Source of the DNA: Trachythela sp. YZ-2020
Lineage: Eukaryota > Cnidaria > Anthozoa > Malacalcyonacea > Clavulariidae
Assembly (NCBI GenBank): GCA_016169945.1
Contig: JADLSH010000194.1
Coordinates: forward strand, 952,938-1,016,937
DNA length: 64,000 nt
Direction: 5' to 3'
A program made the position numbers and the translations under genes. Of this stretch, positions 24,101 through 34,453 are shown piece after piece. The notes beneath the pieces were generated by a model. The model did not search any database. It was given only the letters and a program-made list of their open reading frames with translations, and was not told where the DNA came from. Numbering within the stretch: the stretch's first letter is position 1; the number at the start of each line of letters is the position of its first letter.

Positions 24101-25823
24101 GGTCTTCTTATTGGTTGGATTAAGAAGCCACTGGAAGCAACCTATTGGGTATTTCCTAACAGATAAAACGTCTGCAGCTATCCAAGCATCCCTCATTAAA
24201 ATCGCCCTAACAAAGGCAGCTGCTGCTGGTCTGAAAGTGTGGTGTGTTACATCAGACGGGACATCAACCAACATCAGCACCTTCCGCATGCTTGGCTGTG
24301 TATTTGGCAATACCTACGAAACCATTTCTCCAAAGTTCAATCATCCTGTAACAGGTGAAGATGTGTTTGCTGTTCTGGATGCCTGCCATATGTTAAAGCT
24401 GGCGAGAAATGCCCTGGCATTTCTTGGCACAATTTGCACAGCAGATGGTGAGAAGATACAATGGAAATTTCTCGACAGTCTCCATCTAGTTCAGGAGCAA
24501 GAAGGATTGAAGCTCGGGAATAAATTGACCAACAACCATGTCGAGTTCCAAAAGCACAAGATGAATGTGAGACTGGCAGCCCAAACGCTCAGTGGTTCAG
24601 TTGCAGATGCCATTGATTTCTTGAACATTGTTCAGAAGCAGCCAGAGTTCCGAGACAGCGAAGCCACAATAATGTTCATACGAACTATCGACAGGCTATT
24701 TGATTTGCTTAACACAAGAAATCCACATGGGAAAGATTTCAAGAAACCACTGAGTCTACCCAATATGCATGGATGGCAAGCTACCCTAGAGAAAACTGCC
24801 AAGTACCTGCTGAGTCTAAAATCTCTTGAGGGAGTATGCCTACTGAAGCATCCTAGACGAACATTTGTTCTCGGGTTTGTTGTCACTATCAAGTCCACAC
24901 TTGAAATGGTCAAGAGAATGCTGACCACAGAGGAAACCCCCTTTAAGTATGTGTTAACATACAAATTTTCACAAGATCACATTGAGCTGCTGTTCTCGTG
25001 CATAAGAGCAAAAGGTGGATGGAATAACAATCCTAATTCTCTTCAACTCAAGTATTCCTTGCGAAGAATGCTCCTTGGTAATGCTGTGAAAGCATCAACT
25101 AATGGCAATTGTCAAGTGTTTGATGATCATGTGGTGATACCCATATTTCGCACAAGAAAACATGCATCACCATTAGTCGAAGAGAGTGCACAAGAGGTAG
25201 AGAAACAACAACAAACAGACCATCACTTGAGAGAAATGGTAAATAAGTTGTCAACATCAAACCCACACTCAGAATTTGTAGTAAACATATTGCAATACAT
25301 CAGTGGATTTGTAACCTCAAAACTGGTGAAGCAAGTGAAATGTTGCTCCTGCATTGCTGATCTAACAGGTCCACCTACCATTGTACCAACACACTCAGAA
25401 CATGATTACAAAAAACCTGCTGCTGCTGAGAAACTCCCTTTCATCCATTTCATTAACAATGGTCATTTGACGGTACCATCGAAGTTTGTGGTGGATGTTG
25501 TCAAGTATGCTGAGTACACATTTAAACTATATACTACCAACTTGACACTCAACAACATCAGCAAGACAAAGATGATCATGGAAACGTGTCAACACCTTGG
25601 GCAAGTTGCAACCAGTTCACTTCCTCCACCACATGAAACGTCCAGGAATGAACCATTGCTCGAAGAAGACCATCGACTTTGGTTGTTGAAGTGTGTTGCC
25701 GACTCATACCTCACCATTAGATTATCCACCTACGGAAAACATTACTGTGAGACAGTGGTAAACTTTGGAAAACCTAGTCAAAGGCATCACTTAACAAAGA
25801 TGATATTATTCAACAACCAGTAG
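21113..25823 (+). pseudogene. THAP-domain P-element (THAP9-like) transposase, one frameshift and one stop
   Basis: Exon 1 (21113-21195) encodes MPIYCVAPGCKSKQYGK and ends at GTAAGT. Exon 2 starts after AG at 22741, and the split codon rejoins in frame to complete a C2CH THAP zinc finger (CVAPGC ... ICSKHF). Next comes a 25-26-residue tandem repeat, a Lys-rich helix, then a 664-codon open frame (23829-25823) with P-transposase features: LVLDAMAIRKQ, VTSDGTST, LDACHMLKLARNAL and YKFSQDHIELLFSCIRAKGG. A one-base slip in an A-rich tract (about 23610-23650) and an in-frame TAA at 23826-23828 (AYE-stop-VRS) break the gene. The catalytic body is otherwise unusually intact, suggesting recent loss. 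Confidence 0.85.
22955..23595 (+). repeat. in-frame 75/78-bp tandem repeat inside the transposase
   Basis: Eight full units and a partial one encode SSPPMIMSDEYxxTAPGEVN plus ITTDD or ITTTDD. Two variants alternate at xx (HS or NF), and units are 75 or 78 bp depending on one extra Thr codon. Near-identity shows recent expansion or gene conversion. The repeat sits between the THAP domain and the coiled-coil and catalytic region, so it is probably a flexible linker. The opposite strand is also open through it, but that frame is a shadow. Confidence 0.95.
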
Positions 25824-26371
25824 CATCGGTACTGTACAATACATGCATATTAAGCTGTGTGCTAGCTGCAACAAGCAAAGTATGAATCACTTGGAATTTT
25901 ATACTGATAGCACATATTAAGGTTAATATTTCTCTGCAATAGAAATTATATGAAATGATTCTAATTTATAATTCACTTTTTTATGCAGTACATCCTGTAT
26001 ATGTATATTACAGTACTGTAAATGCAAATTTTCCAGTTTATGAAAAACAATAACCATGCAATTAATTAAGAGCTTTGGTTTGAAGTTTAACATTAACATG
26101 TGCATCAATGTTCAATAGTAGATTGAAACAAATAAATTATTACAATAGAAATGGAAATTACTAAATAGAAATGTACAGTGAATGTATCATATGACTGAAA
26201 AAATACCTGAACACTTAAAACTTTCTCGACTGTTGGACAGCATTTATTTGATAGTATGACATAATATTGTACTAATTCGAGTGACATGGAACAATTAAGT
26301 CATAGTTGATCTTTGATATAAATTGCAATTTTGTAATAACTATTTAATGTTATAACTTATTTAACTTTAAT
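25824..26371. other. P-element 3' region, no gene recognised
   Basis: AT-rich, with only short minus-strand frames lacking recognisable features. Probably 3' untranslated and subterminal sequence of the transposon. Confidence 0.5.
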
Positions 26372-26381
26372 AGGGGTGGAC

Positions 26382-26726
26382 CACTGATCTAATTGTAGAC
26401 TGGATAGAGCTTCTATAGGTATCAAAAGTGAAGCCGGATGTTACCCGTTTGGTCCCCGGAAGAAGGAAGTAAAATTTCAAAAACGAATATGGTAAACAAT
26501 TTTGAGGATCAAAATTGGAATAATAAATGAGAATTAAACAATTGTGAGATTAAAATGTGAATAATAAATGAAATTACTCATTTAGTATTCCAATTTTGAT
26601 CATCAAAATTGTTTACCATATTCGTTTTTGAAATTTTACTTCCTTCTTCCAGGGACCAAAGGGGTAACATCCGGCTTCACTTTTGATACCTATAGAAGCT
26701 CTATCCAGTCTACTATTAGATCAGTG
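26382..26726. mobile_element. 345-bp palindromic hAT MITE
   Basis: Almost the whole element is two arms of about 165 bp in inverted orientation, starting CACTGATCTAAT and including AGACTGGATAGAGCTTC and GTGAAGCCGGATGTTACC. Perfect 8-bp duplications GGGTGGAC flank it (26374-26381, 26727-26734). It could form a very long hairpin. Confidence 0.85.
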
Positions 26727-26749
26727 GGGTGGACCATCAGAAATCAAGG

Positions 26750-27440
26750 CAGTGTGACCAGATTTGGTAATTTTAATTACTTTTGGTAATTTTTGGGACT
26801 TTTTTAGTAATTAAATATTTTTAGTAATATTTTGGGAAATTTAGTAATCTGTTGGTAATTAGATAATTTAGATGATTTTCTCAAATTTTACGAATTGTTT
26901 TGTATGAACACTGTCACATTTTGAGAGAAAATAGTGTCCTCGTCAGACGTCAATGCTATTTAGGCACAGGCGGGAGGCAGTTTGGGCAGCTAAGGCGGCT
27001 CAGCCCGCTGGTGCCTGTCGCAATTCATGAGGCCTGCGCCTGGACAGGGCAAACGACGTTTTTGTAACAAGCATCACACATGCGAAATGTGAAACTTGGC
27101 AAACAGAAATTCTCAACTGTTTCCGCAACAATGCTTTCTAGTTTGCCCAAAGCAGGAGCGGTTTGGGTATCGGGGGGGAAGGGCAAAGGTCTCTCGCAAA
27201 ATTATGGCCATCTGAAGGCGACAGCCCTTTGCCTTCCCCCAGCTCCACAGCCTCCGCCGCCCCAAAGCCTGAAATCTTGGGTTAATAAATTATAGGAGCA
27301 ATATGAATGATATTTATACTCATTATACTCGCTAAGCATTATGGTAGTTTAATGCATGGTAGTTTTTTCTGGACTTAGTAATTTTTGGCAGGCATTTTTA
27401 GTAATTGGTCCTGAAAAAATCTGGTCACACTGATTTGATT
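26750..27440. mobile_element. hAT-like MITE with GGTAATTTT subterminal words
   Basis: Inverted ends CAGTGTGACCAGATTT at 26750 and at 27432 (complement). Subterminal words GGTAATTTTT, TTAGTAATT and TTTTAGTAAT recur on both sides. The flanks share ATCAAGG (26743-26749, and again from 27441), implying the right end runs about 8 bp beyond the TIR (ATTTGATT). A GC-richer interior (26960-27290) contains a 71-codon frame without recognised similarity. Confidence 0.7.
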
Positions 27441-27574
27441 ATCAAGGGAGGGGGGGGATTAAAGATATGATCAAGAAAAAATAATTTGTGCAAGCAAAAC
27501 AAAGAAATAAAATTCATGCCCAAAAATGTTTCACACACCTCTCCCTAGATTTCTAATGATCCACAATCCACCCT

Positions 27575-28247
27575 TAATAATTTATAGTACTGTATAATAA
27601 AATATACAAAGACTACTTCTGCATATTGACATATTCTAATTTCTAAACCTTGTGTAGTTTGTGTTGTTGACTTAATATTGTTTTGGGCCCGTTTCCTGGA
27701 GCGATCTAACTTAAATATTTGCTTACCTATTTGATACTTGGTCTGCCACCTTTAAATATAAACTCTCCAAAAGATTTATTTCCTTTTGTGTGACTCTATT
27801 CAGTATTCACGTGCGTCGGCCGTCGTGTGAGGCTGTTGCGTTCAATGTCACAGCTTACAATCGATTTGAATAATATTGATTGGCGTAAATGTACAGCTGC
27901 TTTTTTATATGTCAAAACAATCAAAATCTTACCTTGATTATTCAAGACTTCAGCGCTAAAAACAACACGTGTAGTACTTCGTATCCTTGGAAATTTTCAT
28001 CAATATAATTAATTAATTATAAATACAAAGTTTTTTATAAAAATAACTTTCCATACAAATAAACCGCGCGGGAAACTGGGCTTCTGTGACGTAGATGATG
28101 ACGTTTGACGATGGCGTTTGATGATGGCGTGGCATTCGTGGACATTTTAATTCGTTTTTGTTTTGGCTTCACTTTTTTATCCCCAGTTATCATTCCAGGT
28201 TAACAAATTGAGTTCACTGGCAATTTCTTGCCGATCTGAAATTTCGG
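27575..28247. other. P-element right subterminal region, no gene
   Basis: Contains repeated ACGTTTGACGATGGCGT and GATGATGGCGT words (28090-28135), matching in inverted orientation the GACGTCAG/CGCCATC-rich left side (20715-20920). Otherwise AT-rich and non-coding. Confidence 0.55.
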
Positions 28248-28546
28248 GAGTTTCAAGGACTGTTATATTATATTAATATTCATGATATATTAATATTCAT
28301 GATATGTATTTCTGATAGAGATAGAATGGATTATATTTCTCGTAAACAATTAAAATGATGCAAATAGTATTTTCCGGCCGAGATTAAATACTGTATTACT
28401 GTATTTATTAGTAGATTCTCATTCATTAACATTGTAGCATGGATAGTTAAAAATATCTTTTATTATTGGTGATTGTAGTGCGAATATATAGTTCATGGAC
28501 ATGGGAATTCTCAAATTTTTCATTATCTTCCTTTTAGATATAGTTA

Positions 28547-30400
28547 ATGGAACAACCCACAAAGAAACAAAAACGGTTAACAAAGTATTCAGCTGAGTAT
28601 CACAAAGAGTATCCATTCATTAAAGCATGCTCTTCCTCTACAAAAGATCATTTATACAAGTTTTATTGCTCTTCATGTAACGTCAATATTTCATGTGCAC
28701 ACGGTGGAATTACTCATGTTAGGGATCATATCGCTACAAACAACCACAAAATTGCTCATAGAAATTGCCAAAGTAAGTTTAGAAGCATACATATTGCCGG
28801 TGACTGTGATTTTCAATTCCTTATAGTTATAACCTTGTCATATTTCTGATTATAAAATATTACAGAGCAACTATTCTGTTATTTAATAATATGATCATAA
28901 TAATAATTTGGAGGGATATTTTTACTTTACCAATTCAAAATGTATTTGTATTTGATTAAGGTTGGTTTTATTTTTCTATCCAGGAAACCTACGAGTTGAT
29001 CAACTGTTTCAAAAAAAGAAAAGTGATACAGATGTTGACCCAACAATTGCAGCTGAGACCAAAATGGTTATGTTACTCATCCAACATAACACATTTTTTA
29101 ATATCTCAGACCATTTGTGTCCGCTAATCAGAAATGAATTTAAGGGAAGCGAAGTTGCTCAATCGTTCAGCTGCAGCAGAACAAAAACTGCAGCCATTGT
29201 TAACTGCCTGGGAGAGAATTTCTTCAGCGAACTGAAATCTGATATGCAAAGTATGCCATACAGCCTTATGTTAGATGCTAGTAATGACAATGGCATTCAG
29301 AAAATGTTTCCCATCACGGTCCGAATTTTCGACGAAACTTTCAGTAGGATTATGACAAAGTTTCTGGACATGAATTTATTAGAGGGAAGAGATGCCTCTA
29401 CAGCTGATGTGATGTTCGAAAGTGTTGACAGTTTGCTAACTAAAAACGACATTCGGTGGGATTACTGCATGGCAATCGGTCTAGATAACACCAACGTTAA
29501 TATTGGCGAACATAATTCCATCAAGACACACGCTAAAGAGAAAAACGAGGACATCGTTATCGCTGGTTGTCCCTGCCACATCCTCCATAATGCATCTGCT
29601 AAAGCTGCAATGGCTTTTTCGGAAGTTACTAGCTTTGACGTTGAAGAACATTGCGTCGATGTTTTCTATTGGTTTGACAAATCTAGCAAGAGGAAAAGCG
29701 TTCTGAAAGAGTACTATCAATTCTGCGATACCGAGTATGAAGAGGTTATAAAGTTCATTTCAACACGTTGGTTGTGTTTAGAACTTTGCATTAATCGCGA
29801 GCTAAAGAAGTACGAAGGTCTGAAGTCGTACTTTCTCTCTGAAGATTTTCCAGACGCACGATTTAAACGACTTCGCCGTAGCTACGACAATCCAATAATC
29901 GAAGTTTATCTCCTTTTTTACCAAGCTTCGCTCCCTTGTTTCACCAATTTCAACAAGTATCTCCAGAGAGAAGATCCAGTTGTTTATCAACTGCACGATA
30001 AACAGCAACATTTTATTCAAAAACTGGCATCCAAATTCGTCAAACCAGACATCATCCAAGAACTGCGATCGGGAAACCAATCACTTGCAGATCTAGACAT
30101 TCGTCTTGAAAACCAGAAAGATGACATGAGTTTGGGAATCGGTCCACTCACTCGCAACACGCTTAAACATCTGTTAGATGAAGGGATATTGACCAACCCA
30201 ACGTTGATCAGTTTTTTGATGCGGTACGAGCCTTTTTCGTAAAAGCCTACAAGTACTGTGTCCAGTGGCTTCCACTTGATAATATATTTATGAAGCATTG
30301 CATCTTTGTTGATTTTAAAAGACGTGCCGAAGTTTCCTTTGCTCTCAAAAGAACTTCTGAAGAAATGCAAATCAGCAACGCGTGAATTCAATGAGAGGCA
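28547..30400 (+). pseudogene. BED-type hAT transposase, frameshifted and truncated
   Basis: Exon 1 (28547-28772) encodes a BED-like zinc finger (CSSCNVNISCAHGGI, then HVRDHIATNNH) and ends at GTAAG. Exon 2 starts after CAG at 28984, the codon rejoins in frame (CQRNLRVDQLF), and it is open to 30242. Recognisable hAT-type blocks are SLMLDASNDNGIQKMFPI, GCPCHILHNASAKAA, FYWFDKSSKRKSVLKEY and FISTRWLCLELCINRELKKY. At about 30215 a slip in a T6 run moves the frame to FFDAVRAFFVKAYKYCVQWL, then FVDFKRRAEVSF, after which it decays. The C-terminal dimerisation region is not visible. Confidence 0.8.
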
Positions 30401-30960
30401 CAGATCAAACAACGAATAGATTTCAGAAACATAAAAACTTGCCGCAGTGCTAACAGATCAATCTCTTATGCTGCCTGGCCTACTGTCAGCGCAATTAAAA
30501 CATTGGACTGACCACAATGCAAATTCGGGATGATTTTCTTCAAATTGCGATAGGACAGGAGACATGTTGGACTAACATTACAATATATCTAAGTGTAGTT
30601 TGATGGCTTCAGTTCGTGAAAAAGGCTGAGTTTTGTCTGGACTTTGTTAGTTTTTCTCATCTATAAGGATGGTTCGAAATTAAATTGTCTGGACTTACTA
30701 ACAAAGAGTCATTCGCATCCCTGCGTAGATGAAATACGTTAATTTTTTGTGTTACAATACATTTTAGACTTTGATATTTGATAACCATAAGTTGTTAATC
30801 ACAATGAAAACCAACTTGGTTTACAATACATTTTTAAATATAAGTTTTCAATGAAATCCAATTTGATTTGGCGTATTTGAGGAGAGGGGGGGGGGGGGGC
30901 AATACGTTGTGTCATCAATCGCTGCTGTATTAAAATGTCCCGGTTTTATAATTCACTGGC
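30400..30960. other. decayed tail of the hAT element, no gene
   Basis: Scattered protein-like scraps only. A G14 run lies near 30886-30899. The right terminus of the hAT element was not found. Confidence 0.5.
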
Positions 30961-30966
30961 TCACTG

Positions 30967-31080
30967 GCCTCTGTAGCTCAGTTGGTTAGAGCGCTGCACC
31001 GGAATCGCAAGGCCGTGGGTTCAATTCCTGCCAGAGGACCTAGTGTTGCATTTTTCGCAACCATTCCTGGTTAGGTCTTA
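30967..31080 (+). mobile_element. tRNA-headed SINE
   Basis: 30967-31040 resembles a tRNA with internal promoter boxes (TAGCTCAGTTGGTTAGAGC for box A; GGTTCAATTCC for box B), but the anticodon stem is imperfect and no anticodon can be assigned. It is followed by a body GTTGCATTTTTCGCAACC and TTCCTGGTTAGGTCT that also follows the second tRNA-like head near 58746-58820. A shared non-tRNA body makes this a SINE rather than a tRNA gene. Similarity may continue to about 31215. Confidence 0.8.
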
Positions 31081-31125
31081 AATTGTGTATATATGTACTC
31101 ACTTGGATTATCTACCAAACCCAGT

Positions 31126-31215
31126 ATAAATAAAAAAGGTTGAAGAACTTATTAACTAACTATTTATGCTCTTTCCAAATCCGTAAAGATCCCACAAGTG
31201 ATATAGGCACTTTAA
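31126..31215. repeat. repeat copy equivalent to the empty site of the 4.3-kb element
   Basis: In reverse complement this reads AAAGTGCCTATATCACTTG then TGGGATCTTTACGGATTTG and a CTTCAACCTTTTTT tail. The left 19 bp match sequence up to 12987 and the following 70 bp match sequence from 17319, exactly as if the element at 12988-17318 were absent. Confidence 0.75.
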
Positions 31216-31221
31216 CACTCC

Positions 31222-32797
31222 TTGTTCCCCAATCCTTTTGTGGTCTTGTGTAGCTCCACAAATTTCTTCCTCTGTGCTGCTTTGCCTGGCGATACCGCTT
31301 GTTTCTACATCTTCCCCAAGATCGGCAGGTCTTTTTACTTTCTTATAAGTGGCTTACCAATAACAAATCGCTTTCCACATTTTATATGTCACATTGTCCA
31401 CTGACTGGTTGGTGTTACAGTGCATGCATTCAACCAACCCTTTTACCAACCATTCAGTGGACAATATGATGTCAATTGACCGTTTGTGGAGTGCATACAT
31501 ATTTTAAGAAAATATACAATACCTTTGAGAGTATGCTTTTACCTGCGCTCATGGAGTACATTATACACTGCTTTTTCTGCTCCTTGGTCAATGCGATATT
31601 TCCCTTGCCGTTTCCCTTTTTGGCATCCAAGGGACCACTTCCTGTTCTTCATCGTGGTTCTTTTTTGCTTTCTTGCATTTTATTGTGGAATACATTGCTT
31701 CCATATTTTTCAGAGCATGTTTGAGTTTGGCATCAATGTGGGCTTTAGCTTCTTCTAGCTGATTCAGATGTCCCTTGTAAAATTTATTGGCTTTTTGTGC
31801 TCTGTTTTAAAAAAGGAATTAAAGGAATTTCATAATTTGTAATATTCATAGCCTGTCTATGATAGCACTTAACATTCCAAACTTTTTGCAATTGTTACCA
31901 ATCATACTTTAAACATTTTGGAGCCTCAGGAATTAAATAATTCACAGATGGGGCAGGCCATATTTTAGCATTGGAGGCACAGGGAAGATATTAAAATGGG
32001 GATGACAGTTCATGTGCAAATATTTCACACCCCTTGTTGTCATAAATTTTCTTTTTGGCCCAGAAAATCTTAGGCAAATATAAAGGCTGGGCACGCCACT
32101 GCCAAGGTTGAACAGGTGCACATTTTGGTAGGGTTGTCGTCATGATAAATATAATTTGGCACCACTAAACTTCTCAATTGACACTTACCCTCTTTTACTG
32201 ATACCACAACAATAGATTTTTTGCACTCTTGCACCATAGACTTTGCGAACTCTTGAATGTCATGTAGACCATCCAAAAACGTGCACAAAATTTCATAGGG
32301 TTGAAGGGAGATATTCGTTAATTCCTGCTTGATTGTGGGCTGTGCAGTTGGAAGCCTGAGTTCAAGTTCTTCCAGCTGTCCATATACACTCGTTGTTTTG
32401 TAGTATGGACTCAACAAGTTTATAACCGGTGGTTTACTAGTAGCTAGTAGCATTTTTATTTGCTTCCATTGTTCTTTCCGGCACCACAACTCACATGGTG
32501 CAAGGTTTTAACAAACTTCATCCTTTCCACTGCCATATGCAAGATAAATGAGTTTGAAAAGGTGTGCATAGGGTTTTGTGGGTGTTCATACCAAAGATTC
32601 TTGAACTGTATTTTCAGGGTGTTCGTTTGTATGACAACATTTCCCATTCCATCTCTGGTTTGAACAAAGTTACGAAATGCCTTGGGAATGGCTATCACAT
32701 ACGACTGACTGGATGTTCTGTAACTGGCGCCTACATTTCCTGCTTTTGTATAATATAGGGGGGTCACATTGCACTGCTGAGTGGCCTTTCTGGTCAT
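31222..32797 (-). pseudogene. unrecognised multi-piece coding region
   Basis: Frame 32797-32456 (ESQ-like opening SSQSYVIAIPKAFRNFV, then SFILHMAVERMKFVKTLHHV) is followed, one frameshift later, by 32489-32070 (MLLATSKPPVINLLSPYYKT, then QLEELELRLPTAQPTIKQEL). Further down, about 31800-31600 reads as a charged helix (KGHLNQLEEAKAHIDAKLKH) and 31340-31200 as KRPADLGEDVETSGIARQ. The pieces look like exons of one minus-strand gene or TE. No family was recognised. Confidence 0.4.
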
Positions 32798-32983
32798 TTC
32801 CTATTCTGTGTTCGAGGTGCGACTAATATCACTTATACCTGTCTTTCTAAATTATTAATTACTTATTGATATTTTTCGAGGGATACTTCCTTGAGAAAAG
32901 TAAGAAATTGTAAATCCTTAACTTGGACGTCGTCTTCAGTGCTTTCCGCCATATTGTCCATATGCCGCGCAATATAGGGTAAA

Positions 32984-33061
32984 GTACTTCATCTTGCAAG
33001 AATAAAGTGGATCAAAGTATATATTAAGTTTTAGAAACATTGTTCTTGCAAGATGAAGTAC
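32984..33061. repeat. 19-bp-arm hairpin
   Basis: GTACTTCATCTTGCAAGAA (32984-33002) recurs inverted at 33043-33061 with a 40-bp loop. The arms are perfect. It may be a short palindromic repeat relic; no role is claimed. Confidence 0.7.
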
Positions 33062-33390
33062 TGTATACCCAGTCTACAAGAATCACCGCTGACCAGTTAA
33101 AAATCTTCTTGGAAAGTGCCACTGGAAAAGCCAAGAGCACAGAATACTGATAGTTTTAATATACTTCCTCTCTTGGGGATGAAGGGAAAGGGGCACATGA
33201 CTGCCAAAACTATTGCTGCATTTGGCATTTGCAATACAACTGCTATACACTCAGTCGTCACATTGTGCTTGCAAGAAATGTTTTTTCAGACTAGACCTCT
33301 TGCAGGATATTTTTCTCACACAATTTCTCCTTGCAGGAATTTTTTCTTGGGAATTGTCACCCCCTCCAGGTTTTTCTAATGATCCGCCCC

Positions 33391-34216
33391 TTAGATAAAA
33401 TAATTTGCCAATCTACAGTATCAAACGCTTTCTTAAGATCTAGAAACAATACACCATTTATTAAACCTTTGTTAATGTTCATCAACCACTTGTCGGCTGT
33501 TTGTAATAAAGAAGTTTCTGTGGAGTGACACTGACGAAATCCCGATTGCTGCTTTGAAATATTGTTGTTTTCAATTAAAAATTCACTTAGTTGGTCATAA
33601 ATAAGTTTTCAAGATTTTTGCAAAAACTCGTAGAACCGAAATAGGTCTATAATTTCCACAGCGATTTTTTAGGCCTTCTTTGTAAATGGGAGTTCTTTTA
33701 GCCATTTTTAGGTCGTCAGGAAATATACCAGTAACTAGGACTAAGTTGAAAATATATAATGATTCACATATAGTATATCCTGCTGCTTTTAGAAGATTGT
33801 TAGTTATTTTGTCCAGGCCTGATGCCTTAGATGTTTCTAAACTGTGTAACACCTTGACCAGTTCACTTTCAGTAAACTCACTATTACTAGGAGAAACGTT
33901 ATTTGGTGGTATGTCTTCGCAACGTTTTGGTCCAATCTCGCAAAAGAATCTGTTAAATTTGTTGGCTATATTCTGATTTTGTGTAATAGTTTTTTCATTC
34001 GCTTTAATTTCATTAATAGTTGTGGTTTGTGATTTCCTATTGAGCAATTCGTTGATATATTTCCAGCCATCTTTATTACTAGTGCAATTTTCTAAATTTG
34101 TTTTAAAATAGGATGCTTTTGTCTCCCTAATAAGTATAGTAACTTGGTTTTTGCATCTTTTGTATGCCTCATGATAGGCAGGAGAGTTAGAATAAGAACA
34201 TCTCTGTGATGGCTTA
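33391..34216 (-). pseudogene. LINE reverse transcriptase, N-terminal and palm piece (piece 3)
   Basis: Translation includes SNSPAYHEAYKRCKNQVT, TKASYFKTNLENC, KVLHSLETSKASGLDKI, YRPISVLRVFAKI and then, with a frame slip near 33600, QSGFRQCHSTETSLL and FLDLRKAFDTVDWQIILSK. The F-LDL-KAFD block holds the first catalytic aspartate. It is interrupted on the left by R1 and on the right by the Harbinger element. Confidence 0.9.
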
Positions 34217-34453
34217 GGCCCCAGTTACACTATACCGGATTGTATCGGAGCGAAGCGATTTTTATACCGGATTGGGCTGTTCGCGGAACATGCAGCAGAA
34301 CGAAAATCGCTCCACTTTGGAGGTGATATGAAAAGTAATCCGGTAAGTGCCATACCGGAAAAAGCCACACAGGAAATCTGGTACGCACCATTGCAAAAAA
34401 TTTGGCGCGAATGTTGGAACCCTTTAGGTGCGAAAGTTTGAACTGTTTACAAG

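Larger units (their letters stand above)
26372..27574. mobile_element. R1-related element interrupted by two MITEs
   Basis: The left end reads TAGGGGTGGACCATCAGAAA and the right end (reverse complement, around 27534-27574) TAAGGGTGGATTGTGGATCA then TTAGAAATCTAGGGAG, similar to the R1 ends. With the two inner insertions removed, GGGTGGACCATCAGAAATCAAGG runs on to GGAGGGGGGG. The element sits in the 3' part of the P-type transposon. Confidence 0.6.
20153..28262 (+). mobile_element. THAP/P-type DNA transposon, 8.1 kb including nested MITEs
   Basis: The ends are inverted repeats CAGTCTTTGAAACTC (20153-20167) and CAGTCCTTGAAACTC (complement of 28248-28262). Inverted similarity continues inward: AGTGAACTCAATTTGTTAAC at about 20643-20662 recurs inverted near 28196-28216. 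An 11-bp direct repeat TTATATTATAT flanks both ends (20142-20152, 28263-28273), though its low complexity weakens it as a duplication; P elements usually give 8 bp. The THAP-containing P-type transposase lies inside on the plus strand. Confidence 0.75.
10894..33390. mobile_element. R1: Harbinger-like TIR element, expanded to 22.5 kb by nested insertions
   Basis: Left end GTGGCGGACCATTAGAGAAA and right end (reverse complement) GGGGCGGATCATTAGAAAAA are TIRs, flanked by TTA at 10891-10893 and 33391-33393. Both ends carry internal copies of a TGCAGGA(A/T)TTTTT word (around 10935-11005 and 33298-33350). The LINE reading frame is continuous if R1 and one TTA are removed. A TTA duplication and G-starting TIRs fit PIF/Harbinger. 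No R1 transposase was recognised; most of its bulk is other elements. Confidence 0.75.

Noticed and set aside
30967..31040. Functional tRNA gene
   Set aside because: The acceptor and anticodon stems have mismatches, no proper anticodon loop can be drawn, and the same non-tRNA body follows a second copy near 58746-58820; a SINE head explains it better.
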